Below, piece after piece: positions 7,365 to 14,952 of a stretch of 18,574 nt of DNA. The notes below the pieces were generated by a model. The model saw nothing but the letters and a program-made list of their open reading frames with translations. It was not told the DNA's origin and did no database searches. The DNA comes from an uncultured Actinomyces sp. (GTDB taxonomy: Bacteria; Actinomycetota; Actinomycetes; Actinomycetales; Actinomycetaceae), in contig CALEXZ010000009.1 in the NCBI GenBank assembly GCA_937926195.1, positions 1-18,574 on the forward strand, read 5' to 3'. Position 1 is the first letter of the stretch. Every line of letters begins with the position of its first letter. A program made the translations under genes and the position numbers.

Positions 7365-9061
7365 CGTCGTGTCTCCTGGGTCGGTGCGGGCTGGTGGTCA
7401 CGGGCGGGCGCGGGGCTTCGCAGCACCCTCATCAGGTCCCGGTCGCAGGCTGTCACGGCGGTGAGCGTCACCGCCACGAGCAGGAGCGCCAGCGTCAGGG
7501 CCAGTCCCAGCGAGGACGCGGTCGTCGTGGCTCCGGCGACGAGGGCCCGGCAGGCCAGTCCCCCCACGGCGGCCACGGGAAGCGCGAGGGCCAGGCACCT
7601 GAGGACCGGGCGCAGGACCGTGCGGCCCAGGGCACGGGCGAGAGCCGCGAGCAGGGCGACGCCGGCCACGCACATGCCGACGCTCTGTCCGACAGCCAGG
7701 GCCAGGAGGGTGGCGGGGCCGTCGCCTGAGCCGGGCACCCCCCAGCGCACGGCCACCACGGACACAAGGGTGACGCTCAGCCACCCGGCGCTCGCCGCCA
7801 GGGCGGCGTCCCGGGCGCGGTCCGCGGCGAACAGGACGCGCGTGACCTGGTAGAGCAGCGCGTAGCCGACCAGGGCGGGTGCCAGGGCCGCCAGGGCCTC
7901 CGACATGCCGTCGACGTCGGTGAGCAGGGTGAAGAAGCGCTCGGCTGCGGGGCTGACGGCGATGAGGGCTCCGGCACCGGCCACCGCCACCGCCGCCACG
8001 AGGGCGGTGGAGGCTCCGGCCAGGGAGCGCACGGCGGCGCGCTCACGCACTCCCCCGTCAGCGCCGCAGGCGGCGGACAGGCGCGGGTAGAGCACGGTGG
8101 CGACGGGGACGGCGAGGACCGCGTGCGGCAGCAGGTAGACGGCCTGGGTGTACTGGTAGACGGCGACGGTGCCCGACTGCCCGCCGGCGCGGGCGAGGGC
8201 GAGCACGGCCAGCACGCTCAGCTGCTGGGCCAGGAGGGTGAGCAGGCCCGCGCCGCCGAGCTGTGCGACGCGGCGCAGGACGCCCCGTTCCAGGTGCAGG
8301 CTCGGCCGCAGGCTCAGTCCCAGGCGCCGGGCGGGCCACAGCAGCGGCAGGCTGAGGGCGGCGACACCGGCGGTGGTGCCCCAGCCGAGCACGTGGAGGG
8401 CCGCGGCCCCGGCAGCACCCGCCGACGGCGCGCCCGTCATCGTCCCGTAGACGCCGTAGGTGGCCATGACGACGAGGCTGGAGGCGATCGGGGTCAGCGC
8501 GGGCCAGGTGAAACGCCCGTGGGCCTGCAAGGCCCCCGACAGGACGACGCCGACGCCGTACAGGGGCACCTGGAGCGCGAACATGCGCAGGAAGGAGGCC
8601 ACGAGCGCGCGCTGGGTCTCGGGCTCGGCGTCGGCGGACACGGGGAAGAGGCCGGCGACCGGCTCGGCGGCCAGGGCGAGGAGCACGCCGAGGGGGACCA
8701 GGACGAGGAGCACGAGCCCGAGCAGCCCGTTGACGGTGCGGCTCGTGCGCTCCGTCTCGCCGCGCGCGACGGAGGCCGCCAGGAGCGGGACGGTGGTGGC
8801 GGCCAGGGCTCCTCCGACGACGACCTCGTAGAGGACGTTGGGGACCTGGTTGGCGGTCGCGTAGGCACCGGCGACGCTGCCCGCCCCCACCGTCGAGGCC
8901 TGCACGACCCAGCGCAGGAAGCCCAGCAGCCGCGAGGCCAGGGTCAGTCCGGCGACACCTCCCGCGGCCCCCGCCAGGCCGCGCCGCCCGGCACGGGCAC
9001 CGGTGTCGGCCTGCCCCTCGGGTGCCAGCCCGGCACCCGCCGGGGCCTTGTCACTGCGCAC
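7361..9061 (-). CDS. murJ: MurJ-family lipid flippase (MOP superfamily), divergent
   Basis: The 566-residue polytopic membrane protein belongs to the MurJ/MviN group, which flips undecaprenyl-linked precursors across the membrane. Near the N terminus, ASRLLGFLR (residues 42 to 50) aligns without gaps to the E. coli segment containing Arg18 and Arg24, and NQVPNVLYEVV aligns to its first-helix-pair region. About 14 hydrophobic segments are present. The start is taken as the GTG at 9061, inside the 3' end of the preceding gene (11-base overlap), because the longer open frame upstream is out-of-frame shadow of that gene. The ribosome site is weak, implying coupling. Compared with E. coli MurJ several functionally important charged residues are replaced (see findings), so the cargo may not be lipid II. 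The gene name reflects family, not proven function. Confidence 0.85.
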   Translation of the reverse strand: MRSDKAPAGAGLAPEGQADTGARAGRRGLAGAAGGVAGLTLASRLLGFLRWVVQASTVGAGSVAGAYATANQVPNVLYEVVVGGALAATTVPLLAASVARGETERTSRTVNGLLGLVLLVLVPLGVLLALAAEPVAGLFPVSADAEPETQRALVASFLRMFALQVPLYGVGVVLSGALQAHGRFTWPALTPIASSLVVMATYGVYGTMTGAPSAGAAGAAALHVLGWGTTAGVAALSLPLLWPARRLGLSLRPSLHLERGVLRRVAQLGGAGLLTLLAQQLSVLAVLALARAGGQSGTVAVYQYTQAVYLLPHAVLAVPVATVLYPRLSAACGADGGVRERAAVRSLAGASTALVAAVAVAGAGALIAVSPAAERFFTLLTDVDGMSEALAALAPALVGYALLYQVTRVLFAADRARDAALAASAGWLSVTLVSVVAVRWGVPGSGDGPATLLALAVGQSVGMCVAGVALLAALARALGRTVLRPVLRCLALALPVAAVGGLACRALVAGATTTASSLGLALTLALLLVAVTLTAVTACDRDLMRVLRSPAPARDHQPAPTQETRR

Positions 9062-9956
9062 GTCGCCCCAGGGTGTCGAGGGCGTTGAGCACGGGGCTGG
9101 CCGCGATGACCTTGCTGAAGGAGATCCTCTCGCTGGCGAGGACGAGCCCTGCTCCCAGGCAGGCGGCGGCCAGGCGCAGGGCCGCGGCCGGATGCGCCGC
9201 CAGGCTCGTGCCCACGAGCGCTCCCAGGGCGTTGGCACCCGTGTCGCCCAGCATCGTGTCCTCGGCCAGGTCCTCGGGCAGGGCGGCCACGGCGGCACCC
9301 GCGGCACCCGCCGCCAGCACCCGGCTGGCCTCGCCACCGGGTGCGACGGCCAGCGGCGTCGTCACGAGCAGGCCGGTCTTGAGCGCGCGGCCCGGCCGCA
9401 GGTCGAGCAGGTTGTGGAGGTTGGCCCAGGAGGCGATGACGACGGCGCTGGTGACGGCGTCGGCCACGGCCGACGCCGTGCGCCCGGGCCGCCGCCGCCC
9501 GGCCGCCAGCAGGCCTCCGGCCGCCACCGCCCCGGCACCGATGACACCGATCTTGAGCACCCCGGTGGTCACCCGTCCCTGGCGCAGGGCGCCGAGGTGC
9601 CCGCGCAGGCCCTTGGCGGGGACGTCACCGTCGTGGGCCCCGGCGTCGAGGTCGTCGACGAGCCCGGCCAGGCCACCGCAGGCGGCGGCGACGGCGCCCG
9701 CCAGGGCAGGCAGGGCCGTGGAGGGCCGACGGGCGTGAAGGGCGGCGGTCCAGGCAGGGGCGGCGACGGCGCCCAGGGCCACACCGGCCCCACCGCGCAG
9801 GCTCACGGTGCGCCCGTGGAAGTTGGTGCGCTCAAGGAGCTGGCCGGCCCGGCGCGGCGCACGCAGGCCCTGGCTGCCCAGCACGGTCGCACTCAGGCCG
9901 ACGAGGGCGGCGGGGGCCTGGGACGGCGGGCGGCGGGCGGAGACGCAGGTGCTCAT
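9051..9956 (-). CDS. Divergent MraY/WecA-like polyprenyl-phosphate sugar-1-phosphate transferase (PNPT superfamily)
   Basis: The 301-residue membrane protein shows PNPT superfamily motifs in the right order. NFHGR at 45 to 49 and GG at 55 to 56 match the N-terminal substrate region, GLVDD at 98 to 102 matches the catalytic Asp pair, and KGLRGH at 115 to 120 follows. NLHNLLDLRPGR at 179 to 190 corresponds to NxxNxxDG, and MLGDTGANALG at 235 to 245 corresponds to the GDTGS segment. Such enzymes attach sugar-1-phosphate to undecaprenyl phosphate. It is shorter than MraY and I cannot find the C-terminal His-rich loop (HxHH type). The ATG is the only possible start, because an in-frame TAG lies just upstream; a GGAGGAG motif is 15 bases away, farther than usual. 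Many databases would call this hypothetical. Whether it is catalytic is open. Confidence 0.72.
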   Translation of the reverse strand: MSTCVSARRPPSQAPAALVGLSATVLGSQGLRAPRRAGQLLERTNFHGRTVSLRGGAGVALGAVAAPAWTAALHARRPSTALPALAGAVAAACGGLAGLVDDLDAGAHDGDVPAKGLRGHLGALRQGRVTTGVLKIGVIGAGAVAAGGLLAAGRRRPGRTASAVADAVTSAVVIASWANLHNLLDLRPGRALKTGLLVTTPLAVAPGGEASRVLAAGAAGAAVAALPEDLAEDTMLGDTGANALGALVGTSLAAHPAAALRLAAACLGAGLVLASERISFSKVIAASPVLNALDTLGRRAQ

Positions 9957-9980
9957 GGGCTCAGGCTAAGGCTCCTCCGT

Positions 9981-10000
9981 CGCGGGGTGGGTGCCCCGCG
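9981..10000 (-). other. Strong hairpin in the steB to PNPT gap
   Basis: Perfect 7-bp stem (CGCGGGG / CCCCGCG) with loop TGGGTG in the 79-base gap, the widest within the envelope part of the cluster. No T-tract follows on the minus strand, so it may be a weak terminator, a pausing site or an mRNA-stabilising element rather than a classical intrinsic terminator. It could separate the housekeeping cluster from the glycan module. Confidence 0.45.
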
Positions 10001-10035
10001 GTGCGGGACAGGCCGTCAGCGGCTCGCTCCTAGGC

Positions 10036-10974
10036 TCACGGGTTGGTGCGCGGGACCTGGGGCATGACGGCGTCGGCGCCGTCGTCGAAGCCGTAGTGGC
10101 CGGTGTCTCCCTTGAGGACCCCCGCCAGGGCCAGCGGCACGGACACCCCGGCGGCGGCCTGGCCGACGGAGTCGACGGTGGTGACCGAGGCCGCGGAGGT
10201 ACGCAGCCCCGCCACGAGGTCGCCGGCCCCGTCCGCGGAGCCCACGACCACCGTCGGGGCCGTCGCAGCCACACCCGCCATGGCGGCGCTCCAGGCGGCG
10301 GGGTCCTCAGCCTCCGTCGGGGTGGGGCTGGGCTCGCCGCCCTTGGGCTGGCTCGCGCGCGGACCGATGACGACGACGCCGTCGGCGGGCCTGGTGAGCT
10401 CGGCGTCCACGGTCATGAGCGGCTGGGCGCCCTGCGCGGAGGCGGTGAGCATGCTCGTGAGCGTCGAGGCATTCTGGTCCGTGCGGGTGAGGGCGGCCCC
10501 CAGGGCCTGCCCGAGGATGGTGTTGGGCTCGGAGGAGGCGGAGTCCAGGTACCCGGCCACCGACCCCGAGTAGGTCGAGCGGTAGGTCGCCCGCGAGGTC
10601 TGTGCCCAGGCACTGGTGAGGCTCACGCGCCCCACGACGCTGGCGCCCGCGCTCTCAAGCATGGTGCTGACCGCGTCAATGTCCTCCCCCAGGGCACCGG
10701 GCAGGATGACCAGGGCGACGCTGCGTCCCTCGAGGGTGCCGGGCAGCAGGGTGTCGGCTGCGGCGTGAATGTACTCGTCACGCTCGTTGACGGCGGCCTC
10801 CGTGGCCTCAAGACGTGACTGGGTCTGGTTGCGGTCCTCGCGCAGGGAGGTCACCTGGTCGTTGAGCGCAGTGCCCAGCGAGTTCTGCAGCGGGCCCGCG
10901 CCGAGCACGACTCCGACGGCCAGGGCGAGGAAGACGGAGATGAGGGAGACGAGGTGATAACGGAAGTCGATCAT
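10036..10974 (-). CDS. steB: SteB/MctB-family membrane-anchored protein
   Basis: The 312-residue protein starts MIDFRYHLVSLISVFLALAVG, the hallmark N terminus of the family (DUF3186). A single membrane segment spans about residues 8 to 27, followed by a coiled coil near 31 to 72 rich in Arg/Glu/Gln, and an extracytoplasmic alpha/beta domain after about residue 80. A Pro/Thr-rich stretch (PSPTPTEAEDP) interrupts the C-terminal part. In corynebacteria SteB works with SteA in cell separation and wall remodelling; the M. tuberculosis homologue Rv1698 was described as copper channel MctB. The ATG at 10974 was chosen because the conserved family start begins there, although an open frame continues upstream. 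It follows steA by 41 bases. Confidence 0.87.
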   Translation of the reverse strand: MIDFRYHLVSLISVFLALAVGVVLGAGPLQNSLGTALNDQVTSLREDRNQTQSRLEATEAAVNERDEYIHAAADTLLPGTLEGRSVALVILPGALGEDIDAVSTMLESAGASVVGRVSLTSAWAQTSRATYRSTYSGSVAGYLDSASSEPNTILGQALGAALTRTDQNASTLTSMLTASAQGAQPLMTVDAELTRPADGVVVIGPRASQPKGGEPSPTPTEAEDPAAWSAAMAGVAATAPTVVVGSADGAGDLVAGLRTSAASVTTVDSVGQAAAGVSVPLALAGVLKGDTGHYGFDDGADAVMPQVPRTNP

Positions 10975-11015
10975 GATGTGCCTGTCGTGTTCTGCGGGTA
11001 CGTGACGGCGCGGGC

Positions 11016-12239
11016 TCAGACGGAGGGGCTGTCCGGTCTCAGGCCGACCAGCGAGCGGAGGAAGGTCAGCAGCTCGTCCCACACGGCGCCCGACAGGCCG
11101 AGGAAGGTCTGTCCGGCCGGCGTGAAGGCCAGGGCGACGAAGAGGGCAATGAGTCCGGCCATGGCGAGCAGGAGCAGCTGCCAGCCGGAGATGCGGGTGC
11201 GGTACAGGTGCGAGACGCCCTTGGCGTCGATGAGACGGCTGCCGACCTTGAGCCGGGTGAGGAAGGTCGAGGACATGCCCGCACGGCCCTTGTCGAGGAA
11301 CTCCAGCAGCGTCACGTGCGTGCCGACGGCGACGATGAGCTCGGCACCCGCCGCGTCCGCCAGGAGCATGGCGATGTCCTCGCTGGTGCCCGTGGCCGCG
11401 AAGACGAGGTGCTCGACACCCAGCTCCTCCACTCGGGTCAGGCCGGGCGCGTGCCCGTCGCGGTAGGCGTGGACGACGACCTCAGCGCCGCAGCGCAGCG
11501 CCTTGTCCGTCACCGAGTCCATGTCGCCGACGATCATGTGGGGGGTGAGGCCGGCCTCGAGGACGGCGTCGGCACCGCCGTCGACCCCGATGATGACGGG
11601 CTTGTACTCGCGGATGTAGGGCCGTAGGGCGACCAGGTCCTCCTTGTAGGAGTAGCCGCGCACGACGACGAGGACGTGGCGCCCGTTCATCGGGGTGCGC
11701 ACGTCCGGCATGCCCACGCCGTTGAGCAGCAGGTCCCGCTCACCGCGCATGTACTCCATCGTGTTGGCGGCGAATGCCTCGAGCTGGACCGCCAGCCCCT
11801 CCTTGGCGGCCTCCATCGCGTCGGCGACGCTCTGGGCGGTCTGGACGGTGCCCTGGGCGAGGACGTTCTCGGAGCCGACGAGGCGGACGGTGCCGCGGGT
11901 GTCGGAGTCGGTGAGGTCGACGGTGACGCGCTGGCCCTCGCGCAGGCGCATGACGTCAGGACCGAGGTCGTCGACCAGGGGGATGCCCGCCTCCAGGAGG
12001 ATGCCGGGGCCGAGGTTGGGGTAGCGGCCCGAGACGGAGGGGGCCGCGTTGAGGACGACCGCGGGCCCGGCCTCGACCAGGGCCTCGGCCGCGACGCGGT
12101 CGAGGTCGGTGTGGTCGATGACGGCGACCTCCCCGGGCTGGAGCCTCTTGGTCAGCCTCTTGGTGCGTGCGTCCACACGGACGACGCCGTCGGGTCGCTC
12201 GGGGTTCGAGACCGTCTGCTTGCGGAACGGGTTCCTCAC
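11016..12239 (-). CDS. steA: SteA, putative cytokinetic ring/cell separation protein
   Basis: The 407-residue protein matches the SteA family (Rv1697 type). Its central part carries thiamin-pyrophosphokinase-like elements, GVDGGAD at 218 to 224 and GDMDS at 238 to 242. A C-terminal membrane helix lies near 353 to 372 (WQLLLLAMAGLIALFVALAF), followed by a short tail. In Corynebacterium glutamicum SteA and SteB are linked to cell division and peptidoglycan hydrolase control; here the function is inferred from family and the adjacent steB. The start is GTG, overlapping the recN stop as GTGA, which argues for coupled translation. A basic N-terminal stretch (ARTKRLTKR) is near residues 24 to 32. 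Length is normal. Confidence 0.9.
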   Translation of the reverse strand: MRNPFRKQTVSNPERPDGVVRVDARTKRLTKRLQPGEVAVIDHTDLDRVAAEALVEAGPAVVLNAAPSVSGRYPNLGPGILLEAGIPLVDDLGPDVMRLREGQRVTVDLTDSDTRGTVRLVGSENVLAQGTVQTAQSVADAMEAAKEGLAVQLEAFAANTMEYMRGERDLLLNGVGMPDVRTPMNGRHVLVVVRGYSYKEDLVALRPYIREYKPVIIGVDGGADAVLEAGLTPHMIVGDMDSVTDKALRCGAEVVVHAYRDGHAPGLTRVEELGVEHLVFAATGTSEDIAMLLADAAGAELIVAVGTHVTLLEFLDKGRAGMSSTFLTRLKVGSRLIDAKGVSHLYRTRISGWQLLLLAMAGLIALFVALAFTPAGQTFLGLSGAVWDELLTFLRSLVGLRPDSPSV

Positions 12240-14044
12240 GCCTGGGATTGTGCCACGGAGGCCTCCTCCAGCAGCTCAGCGGCGTGGCGCAGCGCGGCGT
12301 CGGAGTCCTCGTGCCCGGAGAGCATGCGGGCGAGCTCGCGCACCCGCTCCTGACCGTCAACGTCCAGGACCCGGGTGCGGGTTCCGCCCGTGACGGCGCC
12401 GTCCGACGGCTCCGCGGCCGTGGTCTCCTCCTGGGGGTCCTGCTCCTTGAGGACGACGAGGTGGGTGTCCGCCCAGGCGGCGACCTGGGCGAGGTGGGTG
12501 ACGACCACCACCTGGTGGCTGCGGGCCAGTCGGGCCAGGCGGCGTCCGATCTCACGGGCGGCGCGCCCGCCCACCCCGGCGTCGATCTCGTCGAAGACGA
12601 GGGTGCGCTGGTAGCCGGTGCCCGCCGCGGGCGTCTGGGCGTCCCGAGTGCGCGCGGCCTCGGCGAGCACGACCTCGAGCGCCAGCATGATGCGGCTGAG
12701 CTCGCCGCCGGAGGCTCCTCTGCCCAGCGCCAGCGCGGGGGCCCCGGGGTGCGCGCTCAGCATCAGGGCGACGGACTCGGCCCCTGTGGGTCCCGGTGCC
12801 TCCAGGGCCTCGAGGTCGACGACGAGGCGGGCCCCTGTCATCTGGAGCCCCTCGAGCTCCGTGCTCACCGCCTCCTCCAGGCGGCCGGCCAGCGCCCGGC
12901 GGGCCTGTGTCAGCTGGTGGGCGAGCTCCGTGAGAGCGGCCTCCGCCTCCTGCCGCTCGGCCGCGAGTACGGCCTCGGCGTCCTCGGGCCCGTCGATCTG
13001 GGCCAGGCGCGCGGCGGCCCGCTCGCTGAAGGCCAGCAGTGCGTCGACGTCGTCGATCTGCTCGCCGGGTCCGCCGACCTCCTTGAGCAGCCGGGCGAGC
13101 TCGCCGCGACGGTCCTGCACCCACGCCAGGCGGGCGGGGTCGGCGTCGAGGGAGGCGAGGTAGTCCCCCAGGTCCGAGGCGATGTCTGCGGCGAGCACGG
13201 ACAGCTGGCGGGCACGGGCCGCCAGCTCGGCGAGCACCGGGTCGACGTCGGTGACGGGAGCCAGGGAGCGCTCGGCGTGGGCGATGAGCGCCAGGACGTC
13301 GGGAGCCTCCCCGGGGGCGTCCTCGTCTCCGGCGAGGGCGGCGCGCGCGGACCGTCCGGCCAGGCGCAGGTCCTCGGCGTGGTCGAGACGGTCGGCCTCG
13401 GCGGTCAGGGCGGTGTCCTCCCCGGGCTGGGGTGCGAGCGCCTCGACGGCCTGGAGCCAGTGGCGCAGGCGGGCGGCCTCCTCGGCCCGGTCCTCGGCCT
13501 CGGCACGCCACTGGGCCAGCCGCTGCTCGCACTGGGCGAGCCTGCGGTAGGCCTCGGCGTAGCGGCGGCACAGGGCGGCGTGCTCGCGCCCGCCCAGGGA
13601 GTCGAGGGCGGCGCGCTGGGCGGCGGCGGAGCGCAGGCGCAGCTGGTCGGCCTGCCCGTGGACGCTCACGAGGTAGGCACCGACGTCGCCCAGGACGGTG
13701 GAGGGCACGGAGCGTCCGCCCAGGTGCGCCCGCGAGCGTCCGGAGGCGGGCACGGTGCGTGAGGCGATGAGGAGGTCCTCGTCGAGCTCGGCCCCCGCGT
13801 CAACGGCGCGCTGGGCGGCGCGGGAGCCCGGGTCGAGCGCGAAAGTGCCCTCGACAAGCGTGCGCTCACGCCCGGTGCGCACGATGCTGGAGTCGGCGCG
13901 CTCGCCCAGCAGCAGCCCCAGGGAGGTGAGCACCATGGTCTTGCCGGCCCCGGTCTCCCCCGTGAGGGCGGTCAGGCCGGGGCTCAGCCGCAGGTCGGCC
14001 CGCTCGATGACGCCGAGGTCCTCGATGCGCAGGGACTCGATCAC
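12236..14044 (-). CDS. recN: DNA repair protein RecN
   Basis: This 602-residue SMC-like ATPase assists double-strand-break repair. Walker A GETGAGKT lies at residues 29 to 36 near the N terminus. The middle is a long Ala/Glu/Arg-rich coiled-coil region interrupted by a non-coiled portion. The ABC signature GRGASGGELSR, Walker B TLVFDEIDAGVGG and the switch-like VVVTHLAQVAAWAD lie in the C-terminal third, so all ATPase motifs are present. An insertion rich in acidic and Thr residues (PQEETTAAEPSDGAVTGG) follows the switch motif and is probably a lineage feature. The GTG start overlaps the nadK stop as GTGA, with a GAGGG motif upstream. Placement after nadK is the common actinobacterial order. 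Confidence 0.97.
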   Translation of the reverse strand: MIESLRIEDLGVIERADLRLSPGLTALTGETGAGKTMVLTSLGLLLGERADSSIVRTGRERTLVEGTFALDPGSRAAQRAVDAGAELDEDLLIASRTVPASGRSRAHLGGRSVPSTVLGDVGAYLVSVHGQADQLRLRSAAAQRAALDSLGGREHAALCRRYAEAYRRLAQCEQRLAQWRAEAEDRAEEAARLRHWLQAVEALAPQPGEDTALTAEADRLDHAEDLRLAGRSARAALAGDEDAPGEAPDVLALIAHAERSLAPVTDVDPVLAELAARARQLSVLAADIASDLGDYLASLDADPARLAWVQDRRGELARLLKEVGGPGEQIDDVDALLAFSERAAARLAQIDGPEDAEAVLAAERQEAEAALTELAHQLTQARRALAGRLEEAVSTELEGLQMTGARLVVDLEALEAPGPTGAESVALMLSAHPGAPALALGRGASGGELSRIMLALEVVLAEAARTRDAQTPAAGTGYQRTLVFDEIDAGVGGRAAREIGRRLARLARSHQVVVVTHLAQVAAWADTHLVVLKEQDPQEETTAAEPSDGAVTGGTRTRVLDVDGQERVRELARMLSGHEDSDAALRHAAELLEEASVAQSQA

Positions 14045-14952
14045 GGCGCGCCGCCCTCACTGAGGCGGGACTGCGGGGAGGTCTCGCGCCAGCCGGCAAC
14101 CGGGAGGGCGAGCTTGCGCACGAGACGCTCGGAGAAGGGGGCGTCGTTGAGCCGGGCCAGGCGCACGGTCCGTTCCCCGCGGCGCACGCGCACGATGCTG
14201 TGGATCGGCACCGGCAGCATGCGCCGCCCGTCGCACCAGATCTCGGCCTGGTGGAGCCCGGTGTCCTTCACGTGCACCTCGAGGCAGGAGCGGGGTCCGA
14301 CGACGAGCGGGCGGGTGAACAGGGCGTGGGCGGCGACCGGGACGAGCAGCAGGGCCTCGACCTCGGGCCAGATGACGGGGCCACCGGCGGAGAAGGCGTA
14401 GGCGGTCGAGCCGGTGGGGGTGGAGAAGAGCAGGCTGTCGCAGCCGAAGGAGGACACGGCCTGGCCGTCGACGCCGATGGCGAGCTGGAGCATGCGGGCC
14501 CGGTCGCGCTTGTCGAGCGCGGCCTCGTTGAGAGCCCAGCCGCGGATGATGCTCCCGTCGGGGTTCTCGACCTCGATGTCGATGGTCATGCGCTCGTCCA
14601 CGGTGTACCGCCCGGCGACGAGGTCGGCGACGACCTGCTCGACGTCGTGCGGGTCCGCCTCGGCGAGGAAGCCGACGTGGCCGGTGTTGATACCCACCAG
14701 CGGCACGTCGAGGTCGCGGGCGATCTCGCAGGCGCGCAGGATCGTGCCGTCGCCTCCCAGGACGAGGACGAGGTCAGCGCTGGAGGCACCCAGGCCGACG
14801 GGCTCGACGCCGTGGGCACGCAGGGCGGCGCGCACCCGCTCACTGACGAGCGCGGTGGAGCCGGTGCGGCGGGAGGCGGGCACAGGCTGGTCGTTGTGCT
14901 CACGCTGGACGACGAGCACACGACGAAGGCCGGGCGTGGGTGTGGGTGTCAC
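14041..14952 (-). CDS. nadK: NAD kinase
   Basis: The 303-residue cytoplasmic enzyme phosphorylates NAD to NADP. The family motifs are clear: GGDGT at 66 to 70, NTGHVGFL at 89 to 96, NE at 142 to 143 and the Gly-rich TPTGSTAYAFSAGGP at 178 to 192. Length is normal for the bacterial family. The first 30 residues are a variable extension rich in Thr/Pro and Arg. The start is GTG, overlapping the tlyA stop as GTGA, with a good GGAGGAA ribosome site inside tlyA. The C terminus is followed immediately by recN, as in many actinobacteria (Rv1695-Rv1696 in M. tuberculosis). Confidence 0.97.
   Translation of the reverse strand: MTPTPTPGLRRVLVVQREHNDQPVPASRRTGSTALVSERVRAALRAHGVEPVGLGASSADLVLVLGGDGTILRACEIARDLDVPLVGINTGHVGFLAEADPHDVEQVVADLVAGRYTVDERMTIDIEVENPDGSIIRGWALNEAALDKRDRARMLQLAIGVDGQAVSSFGCDSLLFSTPTGSTAYAFSAGGPVIWPEVEALLLVPVAAHALFTRPLVVGPRSCLEVHVKDTGLHQAEIWCDGRRMLPVPIHSIVRVRRGERTVRLARLNDAPFSERLVRKLALPVAGWRETSPQSRLSEGGAP

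Noticed and set aside
9062..9337. N-terminal extension of the MurJ-like frame
   Set aside because: The extension is the alternative frame of the PNPT gene, rich in Arg/Pro/Trp and without membrane character; homology begins after the GTG at 9061.
10975..11082. Longer start for steB
   Set aside because: The conserved family start MIDFRYH begins at 10974, and the extension overlaps the steA end.
12167..13762. 531-codon open frame on the plus strand opposite recN
   Set aside because: RecN motifs are unambiguous on the other strand; the plus product is low-complexity and has no domain.
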